From positions 62,001-126,000 of the forward strand of contig NZ_JBNNWS010000014.1 in NCBI RefSeq assembly GCF_050281185.1: 64,000 bases of DNA. The letters run 5' to 3'. Made by a program: the position numbers and the translations under genes. The notes under the pieces were generated by a model. The model was not told where the DNA came from. It made no database searches and saw nothing but the letters and a program-made list of their open reading frames with translations. Of this stretch, positions 45,147-54,860 are shown one piece after another (within the stretch, counting starts at the first letter, position 1; each line of letters opens with the position of its first letter). Origin of the DNA: Heyndrickxia sp050281185 (GTDB lineage Bacteria; Bacillota; Bacilli; Bacillales; Bacillaceae_C).

Positions 45147-46117
45147 ATGAGCTTGAATTTGAGAAGCCATTACTTGAGCTTCAGAAAAAAATTGCTGAAC
45201 TAAAGGAGTTTACTAAAAACTCCGATGTAGATTTATCAGCAGAAATTGAAAAGCTTGAATCAAGGTTTAAAAAACTAGAATCAGATATTTATGAAAACAT
45301 GAAACCATGGGATCGAGTTCAAATAGCAAGACATCCAAGCAGACCTACTACATTAGATTATATTCCACTTCTTTTCACAGATTTCTTTGAATTACATGGG
45401 GATCGTTGCTTCGGAGACGATGGAGCGATTGTTAGTGGAATTGCAAAATATAAAGGCTTGCCAGTAACAATCATCGGGCAGCAAAGAGGAAGAGATACGA
45501 AAGAAAATATTCGCCGTAATTTTGGTATGCCAAACCCTGAAGGCTATCGTAAAGCCCTTAGATTAATGAAACAAGCGGATAAATTTAATCGTCCAATTAT
45601 TAGTTTTATTGATACTAAAGGTGCTTTTCCAGGTAAGGCAGCTGAAGAACGAGGGATTTCTGAATCAATTGCTCGTAATTTGTTTGAAATGGCTGGGTTT
45701 AGAGTACCAGTTATTTGTATTGTTATTGGAGAAGGAGCTAGTGGCGGTGCACTAGGAATAGGCGTGGGCAATCATATACATGTTTTAGAGAATTCTTGGT
45801 TTTCGGTCATTGCACCAGAATCTGCAGCAAATATTTTGTGGAAAGATGCATCACAAGGAAAACGTGCGGCAGATATTATGAAGATTACAGCACCAGACCT
45901 AAAAAAATTAGGTGTAATCGAAGAAGTAATTCCTGAAGTTAAAGGTGGAGCCCATAAAGATTTGAATGCTCAAGCTCAAGAGATTGACAAAGTGTTGAGT
46001 AACTCATTAAAAGAATTGGTCGGTTTATCAGGTGAAGAACTAATACAACAACGCTATGATAAATACAGAAAAATAGGTGTATTCACTGAATCAAATGATT
46101 TTGTAGAGATTAAGTAA
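45140..46117 (+). CDS. accA: Acetyl-CoA carboxylase carboxyltransferase subunit alpha
   Basis: Partner of AccD, 325 residues. Motifs: ELHGDRCFGDDGAIVSGIA, GQQRGRDTKENIRRNFGMPN, FIDTKGAFPGKAAEERG and GEGASGGALGIGVG. It starts inside the accD end and is followed by a terminator. Same order as in B. subtilis (accD-accA-pfkA-pyk). Confidence 0.97.
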   Translation: MVNELEFEKPLLELQKKIAELKEFTKNSDVDLSAEIEKLESRFKKLESDIYENMKPWDRVQIARHPSRPTTLDYIPLLFTDFFELHGDRCFGDDGAIVSGIAKYKGLPVTIIGQQRGRDTKENIRRNFGMPNPEGYRKALRLMKQADKFNRPIISFIDTKGAFPGKAAEERGISESIARNLFEMAGFRVPVICIVIGEGASGGALGIGVGNHIHVLENSWFSVIAPESAANILWKDASQGKRAADIMKITAPDLKKLGVIEEVIPEVKGGAHKDLNAQAQEIDKVLSNSLKELVGLSGEELIQQRYDKYRKIGVFTESNDFVEIK

Positions 46118-46128
46118 CAATATGTAAA

Positions 46129-46157
46129 AAAAAAGCAATCGGATTATCCGATTGCTT
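46129..46157 (+). terminator. Terminator after accDA
   Basis: Perfect 11-bp stem AAGCAATCGGA / TCCGATTGCTT; the T run is offset by a few bases. Confidence 0.8.
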
Positions 46158-46337
46158 AAATTGTTTTTATTAATATTTCCATTTCTATTTTTTCGGCATT
46201 AATAGTTTGTGAGTAAGGGGAATAAGTGGTATTTTAGAAATATTAAATAGTTTCTTGAAGAATTTTATGTTATATGATTAATTATTATTAAATCTTTAGA
46301 ACTATATTACAATGAAGAGAATTTTGAGGTGACCATA

Positions 46338-47297
46338 ATGAAACGTATTGGTATTTTAACTAGTGGTGGAGATGCACCAGGAATGAATGCAGCAATACGT
46401 GCTGTTGTACGTAAAGGAATATATCACGATTTAGAAGTATACGGAATCGAAAATGGCTATAGCGGACTCATTAACGGAAAAATAGAAAAGCTGGAAGTAG
46501 GATCTGTTGGTGATATTATTCACAGAGGCGGAACCATTCTTCATTCTGCACGTTGTGTAGAATTTAAGACAAAAGAAGGACAGCAAAAAGGCATTGAGCA
46601 ATTGAAAAAGCATGGTATTGAAGGGTTGGTAGTTATAGGAGGAGATGGATCCTACCAAGGAGCAAAGGCTTTAACAGAACTCGGTTTTCCATGTATTGGC
46701 GTACCAGGTACCATTGACAACGATATCCCTGGAACAGACTTTACAATTGGATTTGACACAGCATTAAATACAGTATTAGACGCTATAGATAAAATTCGTG
46801 ATACTGCCTCTTCACATGAAAGAACGTTTATTATTGAGGTTATGGGTAGGGATGCAGGCGATATCGCTCTTTGGTCAGGGTTAGCTGGTGGTGCCGAAAC
46901 CATTTTAATACCAGAAGAAAACTATGATATGGCTGAGATTGCTGACCGCTTAAGAAAAGGAAATGAACGCGGGAAAAAGCATAGTATTATCATTGTTGCT
47001 GAAGGAGTAAAAAGCGCTACAGACTTTGCTGAGGAATTAGAAAAAGCTACAAATTTTGATACAAGGGTATCAGTTCTTGGTCATATTCAACGAGGTGGTT
47101 CTCCTACTGCGAGTGATCGAGTATTGGCCAGCCGTCTTGGTGCAAAAGCAGTTGAGTTATTGATTGATGGAAAAGGTGGAAGAGCAGTAGGTATCCAAAA
47201 TAATGAACTAGTTGATTACGATATTCTTGAAATTTTAGGAACACCACATAAAGTTAATTTGGATATGTTCCGATTATCGAAGGAATTATCAATATAG
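46338..47297 (+). CDS. pfkA: ATP-dependent 6-phosphofructokinase
   Basis: Commits fructose-6-phosphate to glycolysis. The 319-residue protein has LTSGGDAPGMNAAIRAVVR, GGDGSYQGA, catalytic TIDNDIPGTD and EVMGRDAGD, as in the allosteric Bacillus enzyme (activated by ADP, inhibited by PEP). The ATG at 46338 with GAGGTGA upstream is chosen over an in-frame GTG at 46329. Pyruvate kinase follows after 18 bp, so both form an operon. Confidence 0.97.
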   Translation: MKRIGILTSGGDAPGMNAAIRAVVRKGIYHDLEVYGIENGYSGLINGKIEKLEVGSVGDIIHRGGTILHSARCVEFKTKEGQQKGIEQLKKHGIEGLVVIGGDGSYQGAKALTELGFPCIGVPGTIDNDIPGTDFTIGFDTALNTVLDAIDKIRDTASSHERTFIIEVMGRDAGDIALWSGLAGGAETILIPEENYDMAEIADRLRKGNERGKKHSIIIVAEGVKSATDFAEELEKATNFDTRVSVLGHIQRGGSPTASDRVLASRLGAKAVELLIDGKGGRAVGIQNNELVDYDILEILGTPHKVNLDMFRLSKELSI

Positions 47298-47315
47298 GAC
47301 AAAGGAGTTAAAATA

Positions 47316-49076
47316 ATGAAAAAAACTAAAATTGTCTGTACCATTGGACCTGCAAGTGAAAGTATAGAAATGCTAGAAAACCTAATGAAATCAGGTATGG
47401 ATGTTGCTCGCTTAAATTTCTCACATGGCAATCATGAGGAGCATGAAGCAAGAATTAAAAACATCCGAGATGCAGCAAAAAATACAAATAAGACAGTAGC
47501 GATATTGCTTGATACTAAAGGACCTGAAATTCGTACAAATGATATGGTTAACGGTTCGATTGAATTACATGAAGGCAATAACATAATCATTTCCATGAAT
47601 GAAGTACTAGGAACAACAGATAAATTTTCAATTACATATGAAGGATTACTTAATGATGTTCACATTGGGTCCAAAATTCTGTTGGATGATGGGCTGATTG
47701 AATTAGAAGTAAGTGATATTGACAAAGAAAACAAAGAAATTCATACAAAAATAATGAACAGTGGTGTATTAAAGAATAAAAAAGGTGTAAATGTACCGGG
47801 AGTTTCGGTTAATTTACCTGGAATTACTGATAAGGATGCAAGTGATATCTTATTTGGGATTAAACAAGGAGTTAATTTTATTGCCGCTTCTTTTGTCAGA
47901 CGTCCATCAGATGTTTTAGAAATTAGACAGCTTCTAGAAGAGAACAACGCATTACATATCAAAATCATTCCTAAAATTGAAAATCAGGAAGGAGTGGACA
48001 ATATTGATGAGATACTAGCGGTTTCTGATGGACTAATGGTAGCTCGTGGAGATTTGGGCGTAGAGATTCCAACAGAGGCTGTTCCCCTTGTACAAAAGGC
48101 TCTTATTAAGAAATGTAATGAACTAGGAAAGCCGGTTATTACTGCTACACAAATGCTTGATTCAATGCAAAGAAACCCAAGACCAACAAGAGCAGAAGCT
48201 AGTGATGTTGCAAATGCAATTTTTGATGGAACAGATGCTATTATGCTCTCAGGAGAAACAGCTGCCGGTGCATATCCAGTTGAAGCGGTTAAAACAATGT
48301 ATAATATTGCTATTCATGCAGAGAAAGCATTAAATCATGATGCTATTTTATCAGAACGGAGTAAAAAAAGTGATCACAAAATGACAGATGCGATTTGTCA
48401 ATCTGTGGCACATACTGCTATCAATTTAGATGTAAATGCAATTATTACTCCAACAGAAAGTGGTCATACAGCTAGAATGATTTCAAAATATCGTCCGAAA
48501 GCACCAATAATAGCTGTGACATCAAATGAAAAGGTATATTTAAGTCTTGCATTGGTATGGGGGGTATACCCTAGAATTGGTCGGAAAGTAAAGACGACTG
48601 ACGAAATGCTAGAATTAGCTGTACAAGAAAGTTTGAATACTGATATCGTTAAGCATGGGGATTTAGTGGTTATTACCGCAGGCGTACCTGTCGGTGAAAC
48701 TGGAACAACAAATCTAATGAAAGTTCATGTCGTCGGTGATATCGTTGCTAAAGGACAAGGGGTCGGCAGAAAATCCGGATATGGTAAAGTAGTAGTTGCG
48801 AAAAAAGTGAAAGAAGCTGAAGAGAAAGTAGTTCCTGGTTCAGTTTTAGTTACTGTTGGTATAGATAAAGAAATGGTTCCATTGTTGAAAAATTGCAGTG
48901 CTCTTATTACTGAAGAAGGCGGACTTACAAGTGATGCTGCAGTAGTTGGAATCAATTTAGGTATCCCGGTCATTGTTGGGGTCGAACAGGCAACTAATTT
49001 ATTTACAGATGGTCAAGAAATCACTGTGGATCCTGCACGTGGTGTCATTTATAACGGGCATGCCAGTGTTCTATAG
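47316..49076 (+). CDS. pyk: Pyruvate kinase with extra C-terminal domain
   Basis: Last step of glycolysis. The 586-residue Bacillus-type enzyme has KIVCTIGPAS, DTKGPEIRT, VARGDLGVEIP and ATQMLDSM, and then the extra C-terminal sequence (about residues 475-586) that resembles the phosphohistidine domain of PEP-utilising enzymes. In that domain the usual LTSH reads LTSD (GGLTSDAAVV), losing the histidine. AAAGGAG precedes the ATG. Second gene of the pfkA-pyk operon. Confidence 0.96.
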   Translation: MKKTKIVCTIGPASESIEMLENLMKSGMDVARLNFSHGNHEEHEARIKNIRDAAKNTNKTVAILLDTKGPEIRTNDMVNGSIELHEGNNIIISMNEVLGTTDKFSITYEGLLNDVHIGSKILLDDGLIELEVSDIDKENKEIHTKIMNSGVLKNKKGVNVPGVSVNLPGITDKDASDILFGIKQGVNFIAASFVRRPSDVLEIRQLLEENNALHIKIIPKIENQEGVDNIDEILAVSDGLMVARGDLGVEIPTEAVPLVQKALIKKCNELGKPVITATQMLDSMQRNPRPTRAEASDVANAIFDGTDAIMLSGETAAGAYPVEAVKTMYNIAIHAEKALNHDAILSERSKKSDHKMTDAICQSVAHTAINLDVNAIITPTESGHTARMISKYRPKAPIIAVTSNEKVYLSLALVWGVYPRIGRKVKTTDEMLELAVQESLNTDIVKHGDLVVITAGVPVGETGTTNLMKVHVVGDIVAKGQGVGRKSGYGKVVVAKKVKEAEEKVVPGSVLVTVGIDKEMVPLLKNCSALITEEGGLTSDAAVVGINLGIPVIVGVEQATNLFTDGQEITVDPARGVIYNGHASVL

Positions 49077-49104
49077 TCTTAAATTTAATATTTGAATCCA
49101 ATAA

Positions 49105-49153
49105 AAAAGAGGGTACTCCAAAGTATATTTGACACTTTGGAACACCCTCTTTC
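49105..49153 (+). terminator. Terminator after pfkA-pyk
   Basis: Two-part stem AAAGAGGGT ... ACCCTCTTT and CCAAAGT / ACTTTGG. Confidence 0.85.
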
Positions 49154-49171
49154 CTTATTGTGTTTCCATTC

Positions 49172-49202
49172 TATTTATCAACAATAATCATTAACAAAGT
49201 CT
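49172..49202. repeat. End fragment of a family 1 repeat
   Basis: TTATCAACAATAATCATTAA followed by CAAAGTC matches one end of the family; the rest is missing. It abuts the ytvI stop codon. Confidence 0.55.
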
Positions 49203-50338
49203 TATTTTGAATTTATATTATTAATCGGTTTCCCCATGATAAAGTTCCAAATATCCCGAAATACATTTGCTTTATTTAACGTGGAGATAATAACAAGTAC
49301 TACAGGTCCCAGTATTAATCCTAAAAATCCAACAAGTTTAAAACCAACGAATAAAGCAATTAAAGTTGCAAGTGGATTTAGACCAATACTGGAGGATAAT
49401 ATTTTCGGCTCCATAATTTGTCTTTGAACAACCACTATTGTATAAAGGATACCTAACCCTACAGCAAGTGAAACATCTCCTGATATGGCAGAATAAATAA
49501 TCCATGGTATGAAAACAACGCCGGTCCCTAAATATGGCAGTAAGTCAACAATTCCAGTCACCAAGGCAATTGTAATTGCATAATCAACCCTTAAAATAAG
49601 AAGCCCAATTAATACAATAACTAATGTAATAGAGATTAATGTAAGCTGTGCACGAATAAAACCAAATAATGCTTTCTTTAAATCTGCAAAAACAGTTCTT
49701 ACACTTTTCATCGCACGATTAGGCAGTAGCTTTCCACCGAAATTTGAAAACTTATACCAATCTTTACTGATAAAGAATGTAGCAAGCATTGAGAAAACAA
49801 GAACTGTCGCTGCATTAGGTATCCATGAAACTAATGCAGGGAGCTTTAAAAAGAAGTTTTGAAGAAAGTTCCCTGCACTGGTAGCAATTTTTTGACCGGC
49901 AGTCTGAATGTTGGCTAAAATCGTATCCTGCTGACCAACATCAAGTGTTTTAAATAATTTAGCAACCTGATCATATAACGGAATAATTTGTCCCGCGATA
50001 AAATTTTCGATAAATTTAACTACAGTATCTACATGCTTGGGCACAACTTTTGCTAAATAATTCGTGCCAGATACAATTTCAGTAATTAATAATGTTACAA
50101 TTCCGCTAAAAACACCAATAAGTAAAATGATTGATACAATAACGGCAAGTGCTCTAGGGAATCTCGCTTTTTTCTCTAAAAAATTTACGAGCGGATTAAT
50201 GAGAAAAGCAACACCAATAGCAATCAAAAAAGGATAGGTTACCGTAGAAACAAAATACAAGATAATTGCTGCTGCAATAACACTGCCTAGAACAATTAAA
50301 AATCGAATGGTTCGATAAATATATTCGGGATTCAACAT
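49202..50338 (-). CDS. ytvI: AI-2E-type transporter YtvI (sporulation)
   Basis: A 378-residue polytopic membrane protein of the AI-2E transporter family (formerly PerM/UPF0118), with about eight hydrophobic segments, the central amphipathic region, VDYAITIALVTGIVDLLPYL and the C-terminal PKILSSSIGLNPLATLIALF. The B. subtilis homologue in the same place, ytvI, is annotated as a sporulation gene. Substrate unknown. GGAGGGTG precedes the ATG. Confidence 0.9.
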   Translation of the reverse strand: MLNPEYIYRTIRFLIVLGSVIAAAIILYFVSTVTYPFLIAIGVAFLINPLVNFLEKKARFPRALAVIVSIILLIGVFSGIVTLLITEIVSGTNYLAKVVPKHVDTVVKFIENFIAGQIIPLYDQVAKLFKTLDVGQQDTILANIQTAGQKIATSAGNFLQNFFLKLPALVSWIPNAATVLVFSMLATFFISKDWYKFSNFGGKLLPNRAMKSVRTVFADLKKALFGFIRAQLTLISITLVIVLIGLLILRVDYAITIALVTGIVDLLPYLGTGVVFIPWIIYSAISGDVSLAVGLGILYTIVVVQRQIMEPKILSSSIGLNPLATLIALFVGFKLVGFLGLILGPVVLVIISTLNKANVFRDIWNFIMGKPINNINSK

Positions 50339-50906
50339 TCACCCTCCTGTCATAATAGTACTTTTATTTTACATGCTGCCGCTATTAAAAAAAAGCATAT
50401 TGTTAAACTTTAGCATTAGAATAACAAATATGGAAATAATCTATTAGACTTTTTTTCATACTAATCTTTGTTTTTTATCCATTTTCCATATAAAAATAAT
50501 ATGGTCAAATTAGGTAGAAATACCATATCTTCATTACATGATATTTCTATATTCGGAAATAAATATTAAAGAATGTTAGTAAAAATGGAAAAGAATTAAA
50601 AAAATTATTTAAAGATAAAAAAGTAAAACGATTAATTAAATGCTAAAAATGTAGAAATTTATTACACATAGATATTGTATTTGTTTATAATAAGAAATGT
50701 AAGCGGATAATTTCAAAGCACCAAAATGGACAAGATTATAAATTATATTATAATAGGGTATGTGACTGCTTGCATTTGTTATTACATATTTACGGGCAAA
50801 TGCTTGCCTGCCGGATTTTATTCGGTAAAAAGTTAATTCTTTTTTATATCATAGCAGCTGCTTGCTGAGGATAAAAGTTTCATTAATTTAAAAAGGAGAG
50901 ATGATC
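50339..50906 (+). promoter_or_regulatory. citZ upstream region: promoter and about 145-nt leader
   Basis: The 568-base gene-free interval is AT-rich with no ORF. A promoter TGGACA (50727-50732), 16-bp spacer, TATAAT (50749-50754) leaves a long leader. The leader holds three exact TGCTTGC repeats (50767, 50801, 50859), an inverted repeat GCATTTG / CAAATGC and a small CCG/CGG hairpin. TGTAAGCGGATAAT at about 50699 is a poor cre match. In B. subtilis citZ is repressed by CcpA and CcpC and its leader is bound by aconitase; no clear CcpC box was found here. Confidence 0.55.
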
Positions 50907-52022
50907 ATGACAGCAACAAAAGGTCTTGAAGGTATTGTAGCAACTACCTCTTCTATCAGTTCAATCATCGATGATACCCTTACATATGTAGGTTACAACA
51001 TTGATGATTTAGCTGAAAATGCTAGCTTTGAGGAAGTTATATACTTACTATGGCATCAAAAATTGCCTAACAAAGCAGAATTAGATGAATTGAAGCAACA
51101 ATTAGTAGATAATATGGAGCTGCCAAAAGAAATATTGGAAAGCTTTAAAACTTATCCAATTAATAAAGTACATCCTATGGGAGCTCTACGTACAGCTGTT
51201 TCAGCTCTTGGTCTTTATGATGACGAAGCAGATATTATGGAAGATGCAGCAAACTATCGTAAAGCGGTTCGTCTACAAGCGAAAATGCCTGCTATTGTCG
51301 CTGCCTTTGCTCGTGTACGTAAAGGTCTTGAGCCAATTGCACCGCGCAAAGATTTAGGATTTGCAGCTAACTTCCTTTATATGTTAACTGGTAAAGAGCC
51401 AGAGGCTATTGCTGTTGAAGCATTTAATAAGGCGCTCGTACTACATGCTGATCATGAATTGAATGCTTCAACATTTACTGCTCGTGTTTGTGTTGCAACT
51501 CTATCAGATGTGTATTCTGGTGTGACAGCTGCAATCGGTGCATTAAAAGGACCTTTACATGGTGGAGCTAACGAGCAAGTAATGAAAATGCTTAGCGAAA
51601 TTGGTTCAGTTGAAAATGTTGATTCTTATATTCGTGAAAAACTTGCCAATAAAGAAAAAATCATGGGATTTGGACACCGTGTTTATCGTAAAGGTGATCC
51701 ACGTGCGAAACACTTAAAAGCTATGTCTGAAAAATTGACTAAGCTTACTGGTGAACCAGAATATTATGAAATGTCTACAAAAATTGAAGAAATTGTTACA
51801 TCTGAAAAGCCTCTACCGCCAAATGTTGATTTCTATTCTGCTTCTGTATACCATAGTTTAGGAATCGATCATGACTTGTTTACACCTATATTTGCTGTTA
51901 GTCGTGTATCTGGATGGTTAGCTCATATTCTTGAACAATATTCGAACAATCGCTTAATCCGTCCTCGTGCAGAGTACACTGGACCAGGAATGCAAGCATA
52001 CGTACCAATCGAAAAACGATAA
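50907..52022 (+). CDS. citZ: Citrate synthase (type 2-like CitZ)
   Basis: Condenses acetyl-CoA with oxaloacetate. The 371-residue Gram-positive form has active-site elements LHADHELNASTF, KGPLHGGANEQVM, GFGHRVYRKGDPRA and FYSASVYHSLGI. Start at 50907 (MTATKGLEGIVATTSS, as in B. subtilis CitZ); an in-frame ATG two codons earlier is possible. First gene of citZ-icd-mdh; a repeat-containing gap separates it from icd without a strong terminator. Confidence 0.97.
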   Translation: MTATKGLEGIVATTSSISSIIDDTLTYVGYNIDDLAENASFEEVIYLLWHQKLPNKAELDELKQQLVDNMELPKEILESFKTYPINKVHPMGALRTAVSALGLYDDEADIMEDAANYRKAVRLQAKMPAIVAAFARVRKGLEPIAPRKDLGFAANFLYMLTGKEPEAIAVEAFNKALVLHADHELNASTFTARVCVATLSDVYSGVTAAIGALKGPLHGGANEQVMKMLSEIGSVENVDSYIREKLANKEKIMGFGHRVYRKGDPRAKHLKAMSEKLTKLTGEPEYYEMSTKIEEIVTSEKPLPPNVDFYSASVYHSLGIDHDLFTPIFAVSRVSGWLAHILEQYSNNRLIRPRAEYTGPGMQAYVPIEKR

Positions 52023-52074
52023 TAAGATATTTACAATATCGCAAAAAATTGGTCTAATTAAAATGTAGTTTATG

Positions 52075-52096
52075 GGTTAGAATATTTTTTCTAACC
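52075..52096 (+). terminator. Weak stem-loop after citZ
   Basis: Perfect 8-bp stem GGTTAGAA / TTCTAACC, but no T run follows, so it may be an mRNA-processing or attenuating structure and not a terminator. Confidence 0.35.
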
Positions 52097-52107
52097 TTAG
52101 AAACATG

Positions 52108-52217
52108 TCCAGCTCCAGTGCCTAGCCCTCGAGGTCAAATACCAGCCGCCTATAAAACAAGAACAGATTTTATTGGCGAGAGAACATTTTTGCCCGCGGC
52201 TAATTATGGCGCTTTGA
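52108..52217. repeat. Interspersed repeat, family 3, copy with altered centre
   Basis: TCCAGCTCCAGTGCCTAGCC and CTCGAGGTCAAATA are the reverse complement of the end of the 9113-9259 copy, and GGCGCTTTGAG resembles its other end; the central hairpin differs. Lies in the citZ-icd gap. Confidence 0.65.
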
Positions 52218-52245
52218 GCTTTTCTAATGAACTGGAGGGAAAGAA

Positions 52246-53517
52246 ATGTCACAAGGTGAAAAAATCACTGTAGAAAATGGTGTTCTAAAAACACCGAACA
52301 ATCCAATTATCCCATTTATTGAAGGAGACGGAACTGGTCCTGATATTTGGGCATCATCTCAAAGAGTTCTCGATGCAGCAGTGGAAAAAGCATACAATGG
52401 TGAACGCAAAATTGAATGGAAAGAAGTTTATGCTGGGGAAAAAGCATTCAATAAAACTGGTGAATGGCTTCCTGCTGAGACATTAGATGTTATTCGTGAA
52501 TATCTAATTGCCATTAAAGGACCTCTTACTACTCCAGTTGGAGGCGGTATCCGTTCATTGAACGTAGCATTACGTCAAGAACTAGATCTTTTCGTTTGTC
52601 TACGTCCAGTACGTTATTTTGAAGGAGTTCCTTCACCTGTAAAACGTCCTGAAGATACAGATATGGTAATCTTCCGTGAAAATACTGAAGATATTTATGC
52701 AGGTATTGAGTATCAAAAAGGTTCAGATGCAGTGAAAAAAGTGATTGACTTCTTACAAAATGAAATGGGAGTTGAAAAAATCCGCTTCCCTGAAACTTCT
52801 GGTATTGGTATTAAACCTGTATCTGAAGAAGGAACAAAACGTCTTGTACGTGCAGCTATTAACTATGCAATTAAGGAAGGCCGCAAATCTTTAACACTTG
52901 TACATAAAGGAAATATTATGAAGTTTACAGAAGGTGCATTCAAGAACTGGGGCTATGAGCTAGCTGAACAAGAGTTTGGTGATAAAGTATTTACATGGGC
53001 TCAGTATGATAAGATTAAAGAAGAGCAGGGTGCTGATGCTGCGAACAAAGCTCAAGCTGATGCAGAATCTGCAGGCAAGATTATTGTAAAAGATTCTATT
53101 GCAGATATCTTCTTACAACAAATCTTAACACGTCCACGTGAATTTGATGTTGTAGCTACTATGAATTTAAATGGTGACTATATTTCTGATGCTCTAGCTG
53201 CACAAGTTGGTGGTATCGGAATCGCTCCTGGTGCGAACATTAACTATGAAACAGGCCATGCTATCTTTGAAGCAACACATGGTACAGCACCTAAATATGC
53301 AGGTCTTGATAAAGTTAATCCTTCATCTGTTATCCTTTCTGGTGTTCTTTTACTTGAACATTTAGGATGGAATGAAGCAGCTGATTTGATTACTAAATCT
53401 ATGGAAAAAACAATTGAGTCTAAAGTTGTAACATATGATTTTGCTCGTTTAATGGAAGGCGCTACAGAAGTGAAATGTTCAGAATTTGGTTCTGAACTTA
53501 TCAAAAACATGGAATAA
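52246..53517 (+). CDS. icd: Isocitrate dehydrogenase (NADP)
   Basis: Oxidative decarboxylation of isocitrate to 2-oxoglutarate. The 423-residue enzyme has the substrate-binding Ser in GGGIRSLNVALRQELDLF, RENTEDIYAGIEY, the catalytic Lys in LVHKGNIMKFTEGAF and ATHGTAPKYAG. Length equals that of B. subtilis Icd. GGAGGG precedes the ATG. Strong terminator follows. Confidence 0.98.
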   Translation: MSQGEKITVENGVLKTPNNPIIPFIEGDGTGPDIWASSQRVLDAAVEKAYNGERKIEWKEVYAGEKAFNKTGEWLPAETLDVIREYLIAIKGPLTTPVGGGIRSLNVALRQELDLFVCLRPVRYFEGVPSPVKRPEDTDMVIFRENTEDIYAGIEYQKGSDAVKKVIDFLQNEMGVEKIRFPETSGIGIKPVSEEGTKRLVRAAINYAIKEGRKSLTLVHKGNIMKFTEGAFKNWGYELAEQEFGDKVFTWAQYDKIKEEQGADAANKAQADAESAGKIIVKDSIADIFLQQILTRPREFDVVATMNLNGDYISDALAAQVGGIGIAPGANINYETGHAIFEATHGTAPKYAGLDKVNPSSVILSGVLLLEHLGWNEAADLITKSMEKTIESKVVTYDFARLMEGATEVKCSEFGSELIKNME

Positions 53518-53565
53518 GTTAAAGTAATAAAAGTAAATTTCGGCCTGACAACAGGCAACAAGAAA

Positions 53566-53611
53566 TTGCCGGCTTGAAGGGTTCTAAATCTCTTTAAGCC
53601 GGCATTTTTTA
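53566..53611 (+). terminator. Terminator after icd
   Basis: Stem TGCCGGCTT / AAGCCGGCA with a 20-base loop that extends the pairing, then six Ts. Confidence 0.88.
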
Positions 53612-53618
53612 TTTCATA

Positions 53619-53748
53619 GGCTATAAATAATTATTGTTGATAAAATCACCTGTATGATATGTGAGAAGCAATTTCTATATGGAGTATAATTAGTGAGCGC
53701 ATACTCTACAGGACTTTTTCAGAAATAAAAGCTTTGTTTAACAAAGCC
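53619..53748. repeat. MITE-like repeat, family 1, copy 3
   Basis: From GGCTATAAATAATTATTG to TTTAACAAAGCC, with core GTGAGAAGCAATTTCTATAT. It separates icd and mdh, which are contiguous in B. subtilis. Confidence 0.83.
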
Positions 53749-53773
53749 ATTCTATAAAAAAGGAGATTTTAAA

Positions 53774-54712
53774 ATGACTATGAAAAGAAAGAAAATTTCT
53801 GTTATCGGTGGCGGTTTTACAGGAGCGACAACTGCTTTCTTATTAGCGCAAAAAGAACTTGGAGATGTAGTTCTTGTCGATATCCCTCAAGCGGAAAACC
53901 CAACTAAAGGAAAAGCACTTGATATGTTAGAAGCTGGACCTGTACAAGGTTTTGATGCTAATATTATTGGTACTTCTAACTACGAGGATACAAAAGATTC
54001 AGATGTAGTCGTTATTACTGCTGGGATTGCTCGTAAACCAGGCATGAGCCGTGATGATTTAGTGCAAACAAATCAAAAAGTAATGAAAAGTGTTACTCAA
54101 GAAATTGTTAAATATTCTCCAAACTGTTTTATCATTGTGTTAACAAATCCTGTTGATGCCATGACATATACAGTATTTAAAGAATCAGGTTTCCCTAAAA
54201 ACCGTGTAATTGGTCAATCTGGTGTACTTGATACTGCTCGTTTCCGGACATTTGTTGCTCAAGAACTTAATTTATCTGTGAAAGATATTACTGGTTTCGT
54301 TTTAGGTGGTCATGGTGATGATATGGTGCCATTAGTACGCTACTCATATGCTGGTGGTATTCCTTTAGAAACATTAATCCCTAAAGATCGTTTAGATGCA
54401 ATTGTAGAGCGTACACGTAAAGGCGGCGGAGAAATCGTTAACCTGCTTGGAAATGGAAGTGCTTACTATGCACCTGCAGCATCACTTGTTGAAATGGTTG
54501 AAGCACTTGTAAAAGATCAACGTCGTGTTCTTCCTTCCATTGCATATCTTGAAGGTGAATATGGTTATGAGGGCATTTATCTTGGAGTACCAACAGTACT
54601 TGGTGCAAACGGAATTGAAAAGGTAATCGAATTAGAATTATCAGCGGATGAAAAAGCTGCATTAGATAAATCAGCTGAATCTGTTCATAAAGTAATGAAA
54701 GTATTAGCATAA
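53774..54712 (+). CDS. mdh: Malate dehydrogenase
   Basis: NAD-dependent malate/oxaloacetate interconversion. The 312-residue LDH-like MDH has Rossmann motif VIGGGFTGATTAFLLA, loop with IARKPGMSRDDL (Arg-Lys-Pro substrate specificity), GQSGVLDTARFRTF and catalytic His in LGGHGDDMVPL. Length equals that of B. subtilis Mdh. AAAGGAG precedes the ATG. Terminator follows. Confidence 0.98.
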   Translation: MTMKRKKISVIGGGFTGATTAFLLAQKELGDVVLVDIPQAENPTKGKALDMLEAGPVQGFDANIIGTSNYEDTKDSDVVVITAGIARKPGMSRDDLVQTNQKVMKSVTQEIVKYSPNCFIIVLTNPVDAMTYTVFKESGFPKNRVIGQSGVLDTARFRTFVAQELNLSVKDITGFVLGGHGDDMVPLVRYSYAGGIPLETLIPKDRLDAIVERTRKGGGEIVNLLGNGSAYYAPAASLVEMVEALVKDQRRVLPSIAYLEGEYGYEGIYLGVPTVLGANGIEKVIELELSADEKAALDKSAESVHKVMKVLA

Positions 54713-54718
54713 TCATAT

Positions 54719-54763
54719 AAAATAAGGTTAAACTGAATCGATGCAGTTTAACCTTATTTTTTT
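54719..54763 (+). terminator. Terminator after mdh
   Basis: Perfect 16-bp stem (AAATAAGGTTAAACTG and complement) followed by Ts. Confidence 0.93.
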
Positions 54764-54860
54764 GTACCTATTATATAAAAAGTGTTATGATTAATTCAAA
54801 GTTTTAGGCTGTTTTCGTAAAGTTTGTTGCTTTTTTAGTGATATTTTATTAAAAATCTGA

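Noticed and set aside
50699..50712. cre upstream of the citZ promoter
   Set aside because: TGTAAGCGGATAAT has three mismatches to the consensus; recorded only as a weak possibility.
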